Below, piece by piece: positions 44,530-54,455 of a stretch of 64,000 nucleotides of DNA. Position 1 is the first letter of the stretch. The number at the start of each line of letters is the position of its first letter. The DNA is from Edaphochlamys debaryana (lineage: Eukaryota > Chlorophyta > Chlorophyceae > Chlamydomonadales): NCBI GenBank assembly GCA_016858145.1, contig JAEHOE010000180.1, positions 62,001 to 126,000 on the forward strand, read 5' to 3'. The position numbers were made by a program, and so were the translations under genes. The notes beneath the pieces are model-generated. The model was not told the DNA's origin and searched no databases. It saw only the letters and a program-made list of their open reading frames with translations.

Positions 44530-47500
44530 ATGTCGCCTTCTCCAGTCGAGGCTCAACCCACCACCCCACCAAACGGAGCAGTACAAAGACAGCAGTCATC
44601 TCAGCAGCGCAACGGCGGCTCCCGGCCCGCTAGCCGGGAGCCCGGTACCCCGCAGCGCGAGCCCGGGGAAGCCCTCGGCGTCGTCCCGTCATGTCCGGGG
44701 CGCTTGACGGACGCATATGATGTCCAGAAGCCAGTCGGCAAGGGCGGTTATGCGGTCGTCTACAAAGGCATCCGCCGGGAGGATGGCCGCGTGGTGGCGG
44801 TCAAGAAAGTCGAGGTGCGTTCCGTGGGTGGGTACAAGTGTTTGACTGCTTCCAAGGCTCCTTCAAGAGGCACATCTGAGGTGCCCAGCAGGGAGGGGGA
44901 AGCTGCTGCGTGGCGCACAGAGGGAGCGGGTTTGGGAGGGGGGGGTCCGGCGAGGGGAGGGCACTGGCTGCCACGGTCTGGCTACCGCAGCTGGATGGCT
45001 ACGCAAGGGGCGGCCTGCAGGAGCGGTCACGTGTCTCAGCCAACTGACGCGGCAACGAGAAACGCAACTGCGCCCACTGGATTAGTGACTGGGTCAGAGG
45101 GCAGACGTTTCCCTTTCACAGCAGGCGGCGTGGCCAGGGTGGGGCGGCAGGCGGAGGCCCGCTGTCCTCCCGCGGCTGGCCGCAGACCCAGCGCGCACCC
45201 ACCAAGCAGCAGCGGCTAAACCGGAGGCTCTGCGGTCCAACAGAGCCACTTCCAGGAGATCCGGTGGCATACATGGGCAGCGACGGGCGGCCCTGGCCAG
45301 AGAATTATTCCCCGGCGAGGACGGCGCTGGGGTCCGCATGCCGCGGCCACGGGGGCCGCCCAACCCCCAGCGCTGCTGAGCGCTTGTTGGGGCACAGGCG
45401 CTGTGTTCTGCCCGGAAGCCTGAACCGGGGGCTGGGGCTCATTGCCATCCGGAGCCGCCCCAGGGTGCATGCAAGGGGCGGCACGACGGAGCGAAGACCG
45501 GCGTTGGGGGGCTGCGGCGTGGACAGCCAGCGCAGCCCCGCAGCCCCATGCCATCGGTGCCTGCCCTCGGAAAGCCCGGGACCCCAGGGCTGCTGCTGCC
45601 TCGGGGGCAAGCGCTGGTGGACGGCTGCTGGGCTGCACGCGGGCGGGAGGCGCTGCGTCACAGCCCGGGGAAGCCCAGGCCCCGAGGGCTTTGAGCACTC
45701 GGCAGCTCCGAGCAGCGGACGCTGGGCCCTCGCGGCAGCACCCGAGCGGCCCTGGCTTTGCCGTGTGACTCTGCACGCCGCTGCCAGGCCGCGGGTCCCA
45801 GGCCCCACAGCTTCGCAACCGGAGGCCCTCTAGCCAGCGGGTCCAGCGGACCAGCGCTGTTGGCATGGGGCCCTGGGCCGCCATTCCCTCTGATATAACA
45901 AGGCACGCGACTCGCCCTGCCTCCACCCCGCCCTCCTGCCCCGCCCCCATCCCCCACGCCACCCCGTAGATCTTTGAGATGAGCGCCAAGAAGCGCGAGC
46001 GCTGCCTGCAGGAGGTGGTGCTGCTGCAACAGCTGGACCATCCCAACATCATCCAGGCAGGGGCCGGGACGGGGGCGGGGCGGGGCCCGGCGGCGCGGGC
46101 GGAGTTCCAGGGCCCGAGGGAAGGCGCCGAGCGCTGACGCGGCGCGGTCGCGGCACCGGCACCAGAGACAAAGCTCTGGCGGGGGGCGGGTCTTCAAACA
46201 CGTGTCTGAGGGTGCGGGCTGCAGGGCCGCTCAAGGGTGATGCTCACTCATGTACGTTTCTCCCTGGCCCCCCAGCTCCTGGATGCGTTCATCGATGAGA
46301 ACATGCTCATCATCATCTTCGAGTGGGCGCCCGCGGGTGAGCGCAGGGGCACGGGCGCGGGTGCCAGGGGAAGTACTGAGGTCTGAGGCACTGGCCCAGG
46401 GCGTAACAGGGGCACCTGCCATCGGGACCCTGCGGCGGCGTGCCTGCCACCCTGGTGTCGGCCCACGCCCTGGCACCGGCGCAGTTGGGGCCTCCGCGCG
46501 CGGGGCTGCCCCACAGCCCTTGCTTTGGGGTACCGACCTCGGGCATGCCCTAGGGCAAGCGACCCCATGCACCGTCGGCCCACGCCCTCGGTCCCTCCGT
46601 GCCCCGCCGTCGCGGCCACCAGGCGACCTCAAGCGCCTCATCAAGAAGACCGCCGAGGCGGGCAAGACCCTGGACGAGCCGTCTATCTGGACGCTCTTCT
46701 ACCAGGTCACGGACGGGCTGCGCTTCATGCACCAGCACCGCATCATGCACAGGTGCGGCCCGGGCCCTGGCCGAGTAGGCTCGCGGGCCACGTGACGGCC
46801 CTGGAGATCACGGGCAGCCGTTCTTCTTGCCAGAACCGCTGCCTCGCCTGCGTCGTCTGCTCCGTGAGCGTGAAGTTTGTGACTGGCATCAGGCTCTCCA
46901 CACCCCTCCCTCTGTGGTCTGTGGTCTGTGGCCTGCAGGGACATCAAGCCTGCCAACGTGCTCGTGGGCGCCAACGGGGCGCTAAAGCTGGGGGACCTGG
47001 GCCTGGGCCGACAGCTGAGCGAGCAGACCATGGAGGCATTCTCCAAGGTGCGGGGTGGGGCGGGGCGGGGCGTGTAGCGACACTGCGTCCCGGGATTGAT
47101 CCTTCTAGTGGCATCTGGACTGCAAGTACCGGTACCACCACGCCGCCTGTACGGCCCGACCGAGCTGGCCTCCCGCCAGCGCAGCGGGCTTCCTGCGCTG
47201 CGTGCTGGGCCTCTCCTAAAACCCGCATGTCCCCCCGGTGTGTGCGCTGCCGTACAGGTCGGCACGCCGTACTACGTGTCGCCAGAGGTGGTGCGGGGCG
47301 CGGGGTACGACTGGAAGAGCGACGTGTGGAGCATGGGCTGCTTGCTGTACGAGCTGGCGTGCCTGCGCTCGCCCTTCGAGATGGAAGGCGCCAATCTGTA
47401 CGACGTGTTCCAGAAGATCAGCAAGGGCGAGTACTCTCCGCTCCCGGCCGACCAGTTCTCCGCGCCTCTGCGGGGCCTGGTCAGCCGCATGCTGCAGATA

Positions 47501-49794
47501 GACCCCGCCAAGCGGCCCGAGCTGGAGGAGGTGCGCGGCCACAGGCGGGCTACACGGGTGGTGCCGTGGTGGTTGAGACTGGGCACGGAGAGGAGAGGAG
47601 AGCGGGACAGGGACCGGTCTCTGAGCGCCCTCTACCCCGCCCGCTGTAACCTTCGCTCTCGTATGACCTCCTTGACCTTATCTCTCGCTTCCGGTTCCTC
47701 CCGCAGGTGTGGGCCATCACCAGTGGCGCAGTGCAGTCCCAGTCCCGCACCCGCTCCGACGTGCACGGGGCGGCCTCGGAGCTGCACGAAACGCTGGCAG
47801 TATTGTCGAGCGAGGTCCTGGCGCGGAACCGGGGCAAGGCGCCACCCACGCCCTCCACGCCGCCCAACGGCATGAAGCGCTCCTCCTCCTCCCGCGCCGC
47901 CGCCGCAGCTGCGGCGGCGGCAGCCGCGGCCGCCGAGGCAGCCGCCTCCGCGGGCCCGCTCGCGCCCCCGCCGCTCGCAACCGTGCGCTCCATGCACCCG
48001 CTGTACTTCTCCGAGCCGCTCGTGCCACCGCTGCGCTCCGACGCGGGCGAATTCCAGAAGCAGCAGCTGGGGTCGTTCCTGCACGTGCTGTCGTGGCTGC
48101 TCCGCCTCAACGGCAAGGCAGACGCGGCGGCGGCGGTGGAGGCACACCTCGAGTTCCTGCCGGCCCGCAACACGCCAGCGGGGCGGCTGGCTGCGGCCAA
48201 TGGCCGGGCCGCGGCCGGCGGCGCCGCGGTCGCTTCCGCGCAGCTGCCGCTGTGCACCAACCTGCTCAAGGGCGCGGAAGCGGCCAAGAAGGGTGCCCAG
48301 GCGCTGGGTCTGTCGACGGAGTTCGCACCCGTCAATGCGATCTCGCTGGGCCACGGCCGGGCGGTGGTGGGGTTACTCCAGGACGCACTGGCGCTTAGCG
48401 TGCAACGGGTCAAGCTGGTGCCCCGGCCGTTGGGGCACCCGGCAGAGCCGCCTGCGGATGAGGGCGTGGTGGAGGAGGCAGAGGGCATGGAGGGCCCTGC
48501 AGACAGCCTGATGTCCGCGCCTCCGGAAGGGGAAGGCGAGGACGACGATGGCGGGGCCGAGTTCTCCAACGCGACGGGGCCCGACTGGCACCGCGCGCAG
48601 GACTCCCAGGGCGCGAGCACCAGCGGCCGGGGCCCGGGCGGCAGCGGGGCCCGGAGCGGCACGTCCACGACGGCGGTGTCGCAAGGGACCAAGGTGGACC
48701 CGGTCGCGTGGCGGACGGAGCTAGAGCGCCTGGCTCCCCAGCTGGGTCGGATCAAGATCTCGGCGGAAGCGGCCGCGGGGGACTGGTCGCAGCGGTGGAA
48801 CCAGACGAAAGAGCTGGCGACGGCGCTGGCGGCGGCGGCCCCCGACGCCCGCACCAACATGGTCAAACTGGGCGCGGCGGTGTCGAGGGACCTGGAGCGA
48901 ATCGACACGACTGAGGCGCGGCTGAACGCAAACACGCAGGCAATGCTGAGTGAGTGACGTGGGTCGTGCGGGCCTGGGCGGGCGGGCGGGTGTTCCTGTC
49001 TGACGGGCGCGCTGCACCTGGGGCCGGGTCCTTGGGCGGGCACCCGACCTTGCGGCCTGCACACCGGCTTGGGCAACGGCAAGCCGTCGGGGTGTCCCCT
49101 CGTGTGAACTGCGCATTCCAACTTTCCTGCGCCCTGCTCACCACGCCCTTGCCCCTCCCTGCCCCTTCCTGCTCCCCAGCCGAGTACGCCGCCTCCCGGC
49201 AGCGGCTGGAGGCGCTGCAGCGGGAGCAGCGGCTGCACGACGAGCTGCTGGAGAACGGGCACGCGGCGCTGGCGCAGCTCAATGAGCGGCTCGACGAGGC
49301 CAGCCAGGGCATCCAGGTGCGTGCGCGCCGTACAGGCCGCCTCTCGTCAGGTCAGGGGCACGTGCTAGTGCACGCCGGGCAGCGGTCCGAGGCGCAGCCC
49401 CTCCCCGTCACACAGGGCGTGTGGAGCCCCGCATCACGACTACCGTACGGTACCTCTCTCGCCCTTGCCCGCTTGCCATCCCACCCAAACTCAAAACCCA
49501 GCCTCACCGCCCGCGCCCCTTCTCTTTCGTCCCTTGCCCTCACGGCTTCCGTCCCCGTGCTCTCCCAATTCTCACCCACTGCACCCCACCTCGCAGGACA
49601 AGACGGACACCCTGGACGGCTCTCGGCAGATCAAGCTGCTGCACGACGCCATGCGTCTGATGCACAAGGAGATGCGCAAGCTGGACGTGCGGATAGGCGT
49701 TGCGCGGCACGAGCTGTGGCAGCGGCAGGCGCGGAGGGACCTGCGCGCGAACGCAGGGATACTGGACGAGGAGGAGGAGGACGGGGAGGGGTGA
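44530..49794 (+). CDS. IFT57: NEK6/7-type kinase reading in frame into IFT57, 9 exons
   Basis: Exons 44530-44814, 45970-46056, 46276-46336, 46623-46752, 46939-47047, 47258-47530, 47707-48949, 49180-49316, 49597-49794; 840 residues, all phases closing. Residues 68-315 are a NIMA-related kinase: glycine loop GKGGYAVVYKG, VAVKK, HPNII, HRDIKPANV, GDLGLGR (DLG rather than DFG, as in NEK6/7), VGTPYYVSPE, SDVWSMGCLLYELA, RMLQIDPAKRPELEE. From about residue 410 the protein matches IFT57 of the IFT-B complex: MHPLYFSEP, GSFLHVLSWLLRLNG, then WRTELERLAPQLGRIKI, SQRWNQTKELATAL, the ERIDTTEARLN coiled coil, and RKLDVRIGVARHELWQ. No stop or 3' end separates the halves, so one fused product is the simplest reading; two overlapping genes remain possible. 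The canonical IFT57 extreme N-terminus is not recognisable. Intron 2 (46057-46275) starts with GC. Confidence 0.7.
47531..47706 (+). other. junction intron between kinase and IFT57 modules
   Basis: A phase 0 intron, donor gtgcgc and acceptor cccgcag, joining PELEE to VWAITSG. It contains a TGTAA at 47645-47649. If used for polyadenylation with the intron retained, it would truncate the transcript after the kinase, but no in-frame stop occurs before it. Confidence 0.5.
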
Positions 49795-50794
49795 AGGACG
49801 GGAATGTGGGGGGCGCGGGCAAGAGGGGAGGTGCAGGTGCAGGGGCGGGGTAGGGGGAGGGGAATGCGGGAGGGTGGTGCGAGCAGGTTGGGCGAGGGAG
49901 CTGCGCGAACTGCCGAGGTGGCGGCGGGACGGTACGGGGGCATGTCGAGGCGATGTATGCATGCGTTTCCTTTTGGTGCGGCTGGGCGGAGAGAAATACT
50001 AGATCAAGGGACACGAAGCTGACGTGCAGCAAGCGCATGAGCTCGCATGGGCATAGGGCGTAAACGACCGGGCTTTACTGTGAGCCGCTGGCGTACGGGC
50101 AGGCCACTGGCCCTGACCTCTAGGATACCCTGACATAACTTGGTGCATAGTGCGCGCAGACCGCGGCGTGTAGTCAGCGCGGAGTTCTGCTGGCGTTGTG
50201 GCTGCAATGGGCATGGCATGCGCCATGCGGTGATGCGGAGCGTGGCGGGCAACGGCAGGTCTAAAGGGATCGGAGCGCTGACCGAGTGCTGATGGCTTGT
50301 AAGGCTGGACAGGCACCTCTGCTCTCGCTCCTCTTGCCGTGGGCTGGGGTCTACGGCAGCCCTGGGGCGGGGTCGTCACCGATGCAAGGTGGACCGAGGG
50401 TCAAGGCTTGTGCGGGAGGCGAGGAGTGGTAGGGGCGCGTGCTGTGGGGAGCCGAGGCGCCACGTGTTCTCCGCGTTGGCATGGTAGTCAGGTTTCTAGA
50501 GAATTGAGACGTGTGACATTCAGCGAGGATTCAAGAGCACCTTGACAGCAGCCTGGGGACTCTGGGGCACCCCTGATCTGGGGAGGCCAACCTACGGGGC
50601 CCCGCCCCGCGTTGGTGCAACCCCGCCCTCCCCCGCATGCATGGTAAACCCACACGCACCCATCCGCCGCTGTCTTACCCGCCCATGCCCTGCGCCCCCT
50701 GGCTCCCCCTACCCTATACCCTGCAACCTACACAGACGACTTTCTATCCACTCGCTAAGTTTGCCCCTTGGTCGGCACCGAAGCTTCTGAAGCC
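49795..50794. other. intergenic region
   Basis: No gene seen. It contains the 3' UTR of the IFT57-encoding gene, with TGTAA at 50298-50302, and the promoter of the MIC10 gene. Confidence 0.45.
50298..50302 (+). terminator. TGTAA poly(A)-type signal
   Basis: TGTAA 504 bases past the IFT57 stop. Confidence 0.35.
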
Positions 50795-51541
50795 ATGTCG
50801 CCACCTAAGGAGCTTTATATCGACTCCAAGTATGACGCCCTGATTGATGCGGCAAGTCGGCAAGGGCGGGAGCAAGAATAGGCGCGCAGCTTGCGGAGAG
50901 ATGGTGATGCCGAACCACGATGCCGAACTGTGCTCTCGCAGACCATTCGCCGCACGGTATACGGCACGGGTATTGCTGGGCTGCTGTCGCTCGCCTTGCT
51001 GCGTGAGTGGGGGTGGGGTGATTGTTTCCAACTCATCCAACTTATGCACGCACGGCGAAGCAGCTGCGCACACATCGAAAGGGAGCTTAGGGATCCTTGG
51101 AGGCGGCCTGGGAGGTCTCTCAACGGGTCTGAGACCCCCCACGCGTGCGCCCCGCAAGGCCCCCCACCCCCCGCTGCCCGACGCTGCCCACCCGCCCCAC
51201 CGCCCATGACCTCCGCGTCGGTGATCGTCTCGCAACCTGACGCCCGCACCTTGGCTGTCAATCGCAGGCGGAGGTCAAAGCCGTGCTATCCTGACGTCCT
51301 TTGGCGCTGGTGTGGGCTTTGGGTCCGCGTGGCAGAAGTGCTCCAAGGAGGTGAGCTGGCACGGTTGGGGGCGGCCTCGGGCATGAGCCTCGTCAAGGAG
51401 TTGGCCGGCGGCACCGATCCGTGTGTTGGCGCGGGCACCTTCTGGACAGCGTGGGTGAGGCTTAAAGATAGCACCTTACAGCCACGCCCTTTGGACCTGC
51501 AGTTTGAAGACCTGGTGCCGGAGCTCTTCAATGTCAAGTGA
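50795..51541 (+). CDS. MIC10: MIC10 (MICOS subunit), 4 exons
   Basis: Exons 50795-50851, 50942-51002, 51268-51350 and 51503-51541 close in phase to give 79 residues, the usual size of this family. The protein reads MSPPKELYIDSKYDALIDA, then TIRRTVYGTGIAGLLSLALL (first glycine-rich membrane segment), a short RGGQSR loop, then AILTSFGAGVGFGSAWQKC (second membrane segment with the diagnostic GxGxGxG and terminal Cys), then a short tail ending LVPELFNVK. MIC10 oligomerises in the mitochondrial inner membrane and bends it at crista junctions. The positive loop between two glycine-motif helices matches the family hairpin. The first intron starts with GC (gcaagt). Exons are too short to be seen as a long open frame. 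Confidence 0.8.
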
Positions 51542-52138
51542 GGAGGTGGACTGCAGCGGGGGGCGGCTGCTATGCGATGGCGGCAGCTGAGGGCTGACGG
51601 GTCTGTTGGCGGCGGCCATGGACTCATCGTGGGCATACGTGCACGACGTGTGAAACCAGAAGGGGAGGAGCCCCGCGGCTGAGGCGGCTCAGCGGCTGGC
51701 ATGCGGTACGGAGTGCGTTGACCGCCATGCACGGGTGAAGGCGGAACCGGAGGCGAGAGCCGGCGATGTGACCGTATGAGGATTTGAGGCATGACAGAAA
51801 CGGAGGAAGGCTTACAGCTCTGCCCTGCAGAGCGTGACAACGGGTCCTCGCCCGCAACACGTGCAGCGGTCCGATGCCATGGACGGCGCACATCCACTGC
51901 GCCCGTGGCGCTGCGCTGGCGCCGTGGTCCCGTGGTCCTAGGTCCTATATCCGCTAGACTGGGCCGTGTGTCCCAACACCACATCGACCATGCTTAGTTC
52001 TTCTGCCTGCTATGCCTACTCTCTACTCTCCACACCAAGCCCGCTTGGCGCCGCGGGCCCACCTCACTCAGACGGACAGCTGCCGCACGCCTGACGCTTT
52101 GCCCTGGGCCGGGGAGCCCATTCCGACTGCCACGCGCC
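51542..52138. other. intergenic region between convergent MIC10 and LRR genes
   Basis: No gene seen. A minus-strand TGTAA at 51812-51816 is suited to the leucine-rich repeat gene. No plus-strand TGTAA for MIC10 was noticed. Confidence 0.4.
51812..51816 (-). terminator. TGTAA poly(A)-type signal, LRR gene
   Basis: Minus-strand TGTAA 323 bases past the stop at 52139. Confidence 0.4.
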
Positions 52139-53908
52139 TTAGAATGGCCGGAAGACGTGGGGGATGATGGAGTCTGACGTGTCCTTGGCCGCGCCCTGCT
52201 GTGCCGCGTCCTTGTCCGCCGCTGCCTTGTGTGCCGCGGTCGTGAGGTTCTCCTTGAGCAGCGATGAGATGGGCGGGTGGCTGGGCTTGACGTGCGTGGG
52301 CGCCACTTTGAGCGGCGGGATCTTGGAGTCGAGCAGGTTGGGGCACTGCAGCTTGACCACCGACAGGTTGTTGCAGCCTAGGGCGGGCAAGGTGGGGTTG
52401 GGAGGGGTGGGTGAGAATGGTTTACGCAAGGCTAGGGTGGTGGTAGTGTGGAGGGTGGATGGGGAGCAGGGTTTACGTTTCTTGGGAGAGGAAGGACAGA
52501 CCGGACGGGCAGTGTGCGGGTGTGCAGTTTGACCGGATACACAGCGTCTGCGGTATTGCATGGTCTTGACCAATGCGCTTGTCCACCTTTGCGTCCTCCG
52601 CACTAAAGCTAGCTTAGCTTCTTGCTTACACTCTGGTCTTGAGTGATGATCGTTCAGTGCCCCCCCAAGGTCAGCTGAGTCGCTCCCAACTGACCACAGC
52701 AGCCTCGACAACCTGCCGCCGCAAAGCACACTCCGAGCAACGCAAGTTAGCACCAGCCCGGTGCTGCCGCGCTCACCCGTCAGGTCCAGCTCCGTGAGCT
52801 CGTCCGTCCACAGCATGATGGTCTCCAGCGCCCCGCAGTCGGTGATGGAGAGCTTGTTGAGGCGGGGGCAGTGGATGAGCGCCTGCGGGGGGACACCGGG
52901 GGCGGACGCGCGGACCAGTAAGCGAGGAGGATCAGTTGTTTCGGCCATCCCTGCCTGCCTTCCCGGTAGCCAGCAGACCCCGTCGTGTACGCGACGCCTG
53001 GTCGGCCTCCGCCCGTTCACGAAGGCACCCCTGCAGCACCCATGGGCCCCTGGGGCCTTTGCCCGATGCGAGGATCCCGCAGGCAGAGACCGGGCTCCAG
53101 CCCTGACTGGGACCCGCACGGCAACCGAGGGACCCCCAAGGCACCCCAGCTCCACCCCCGCTGCCCACCTTGGTGAGCGCTGGGCACTTGCGCAGGTTGA
53201 CGCTGCGCAGCGTCTGGCTCTGAAGCAGAACGTAGTCGAGCGTGGCGCACTCTGACAGGTCCAGGTCCGTGAGCTTGGGGCAGGTGGCCATGGGCGAGAG
53301 CGTGAAGTTGTGCAGGTTGGAGCTGCCGCGCAGGTCCACCAGCGTGAGCTCCGGCGGGGACAGCTTCACCAGCTCGTTGGCGAACGCGTCGCGCAGCGAG
53401 GCGGTGTTGTTGATCTTGATCTGCGGGGCATGGGGGAGGGATGGGATGTGATGGGATGGGGTGAGAGGGGTGGAGGGCGGGCGGCCGGCGGGGAGTGGGA
53501 CGAGAACACGCTGTAGCCATCCCTATATCCCCCGGAAGTCTTCACTGCTGACCCTGTCAGCTAACCCTCCTCCCTTCGCCAGTGACCAGATGTGGGAGCA
53601 TCACAGGGGGCACGCGCTGCACCCACCTCCTTGCACGCCGTGAGCACGCGTTCTCTCAACGCTCCCCAGGTAGGCCAAGTGTTTGCGTCCGGCAGGTCCG
53701 TCACCGGCTTCTCCCACGTCCCGCTCTCTACCGCCTGCGCGAAGGGAGGGCCAGTTCTCAAAGGCACGTGCAGCAGGCGAGAGGGCCGCGGCACATGCGA
53801 GCACAGCCATGGCGCTGCCCTTACCCGCTCCCAGCTCGCGTCGTGTGGAGGCTCCGCTCCATCGTCCTTCTTCTTCTTTTTACTCCCTCCCTTCTTCTTG
53901 GGAGCCAT
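52139..53908 (-). CDS. leucine-rich repeat protein, 5 exons
   Basis: Exons (minus): 53825-53908, 53627-53734, 53169-53420, 52777-52882, 52139-52377; 262 residues, all phases closing. It opens with a very basic tail (MAPKKKGGSKKKKKDDG), then a short region with TWPTWGALRERVLTACKE, then leucine-rich repeats of the Cys-containing type: LTLVDLRGSSNLHNFTL, CPKLTDLDLSECATLDYVLL, TLRSVNLRKCPALTK, CPRLNKLSITDCGALETIML, ELTELDLTGCNNLSVVKL, CPNLLDSKIPPL. No F-box is visible. The C-terminus is polar and Ala/Lys-rich, ending IPHVFRPF. LRRs mediate protein binding. Similar Lys-rich starts are common among axonemal proteins, so a flagellar role is conceivable given the nearby IFT gene, but this is speculation. 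Confidence 0.8.
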
Positions 53909-54455
53909 ATCACGCTACGCGCTCGGCGACGCGCTCGGATGCGAGGGCAAGCTTTGCGCCCGCTTGTCGCTTTAACTCTTGATTGGTTGTAGTTAACTAG
54001 GGGATCTCAAAACGGGTCTGCGTTGCGGTCGCAGGCCAGGCGTGGGGAAATGTCGGGAGAGAATGTCGACGCACGACCCTAGAGAGTGGTGCTGCACTGA
54101 TCAGGCCAGTGCACACAGCGTTAACGATAGTGTTGCCGCGCAGTTCGAAGGCTGGGGGTGTTCGGAACGGCGGCATGGGGGCCTGGAAGCCCCATGAAGT
54201 CTTCTCGGGTGCGCGGTCCACAAAGGCCCCGGGCCTGGCCAGCAGTCAGTGTTAGACGAGCTTGCACTGTAGGGCGGGCTCCCGCAGCACTGCACACTCC
54301 GTGCCTACCGAACCCGCCCTTTCAGGCCCGCACAAGCAGGGCTCCACACTGCCTGGAGTGAGGACCATGACGTGCCGTAGATGACAATTACTGGGCCAGT
54401 AGGCCGCTGAACGCCAGGCCCGGCCAGGGGCAGCTGGGCGAGGGGCTCGGAAACA
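53909..54455. promoter_or_regulatory. divergent promoter region, LRR / CLEC16A
   Basis: The 547 bases between head-to-head start codons. No motif recognised with confidence. Confidence 0.5.

Noticed and set aside
45216..46052. Long frames on both strands inside NEK intron 1
   Set aside because: No recognisable protein; they overlap each other and the true exon at 45970-46056.
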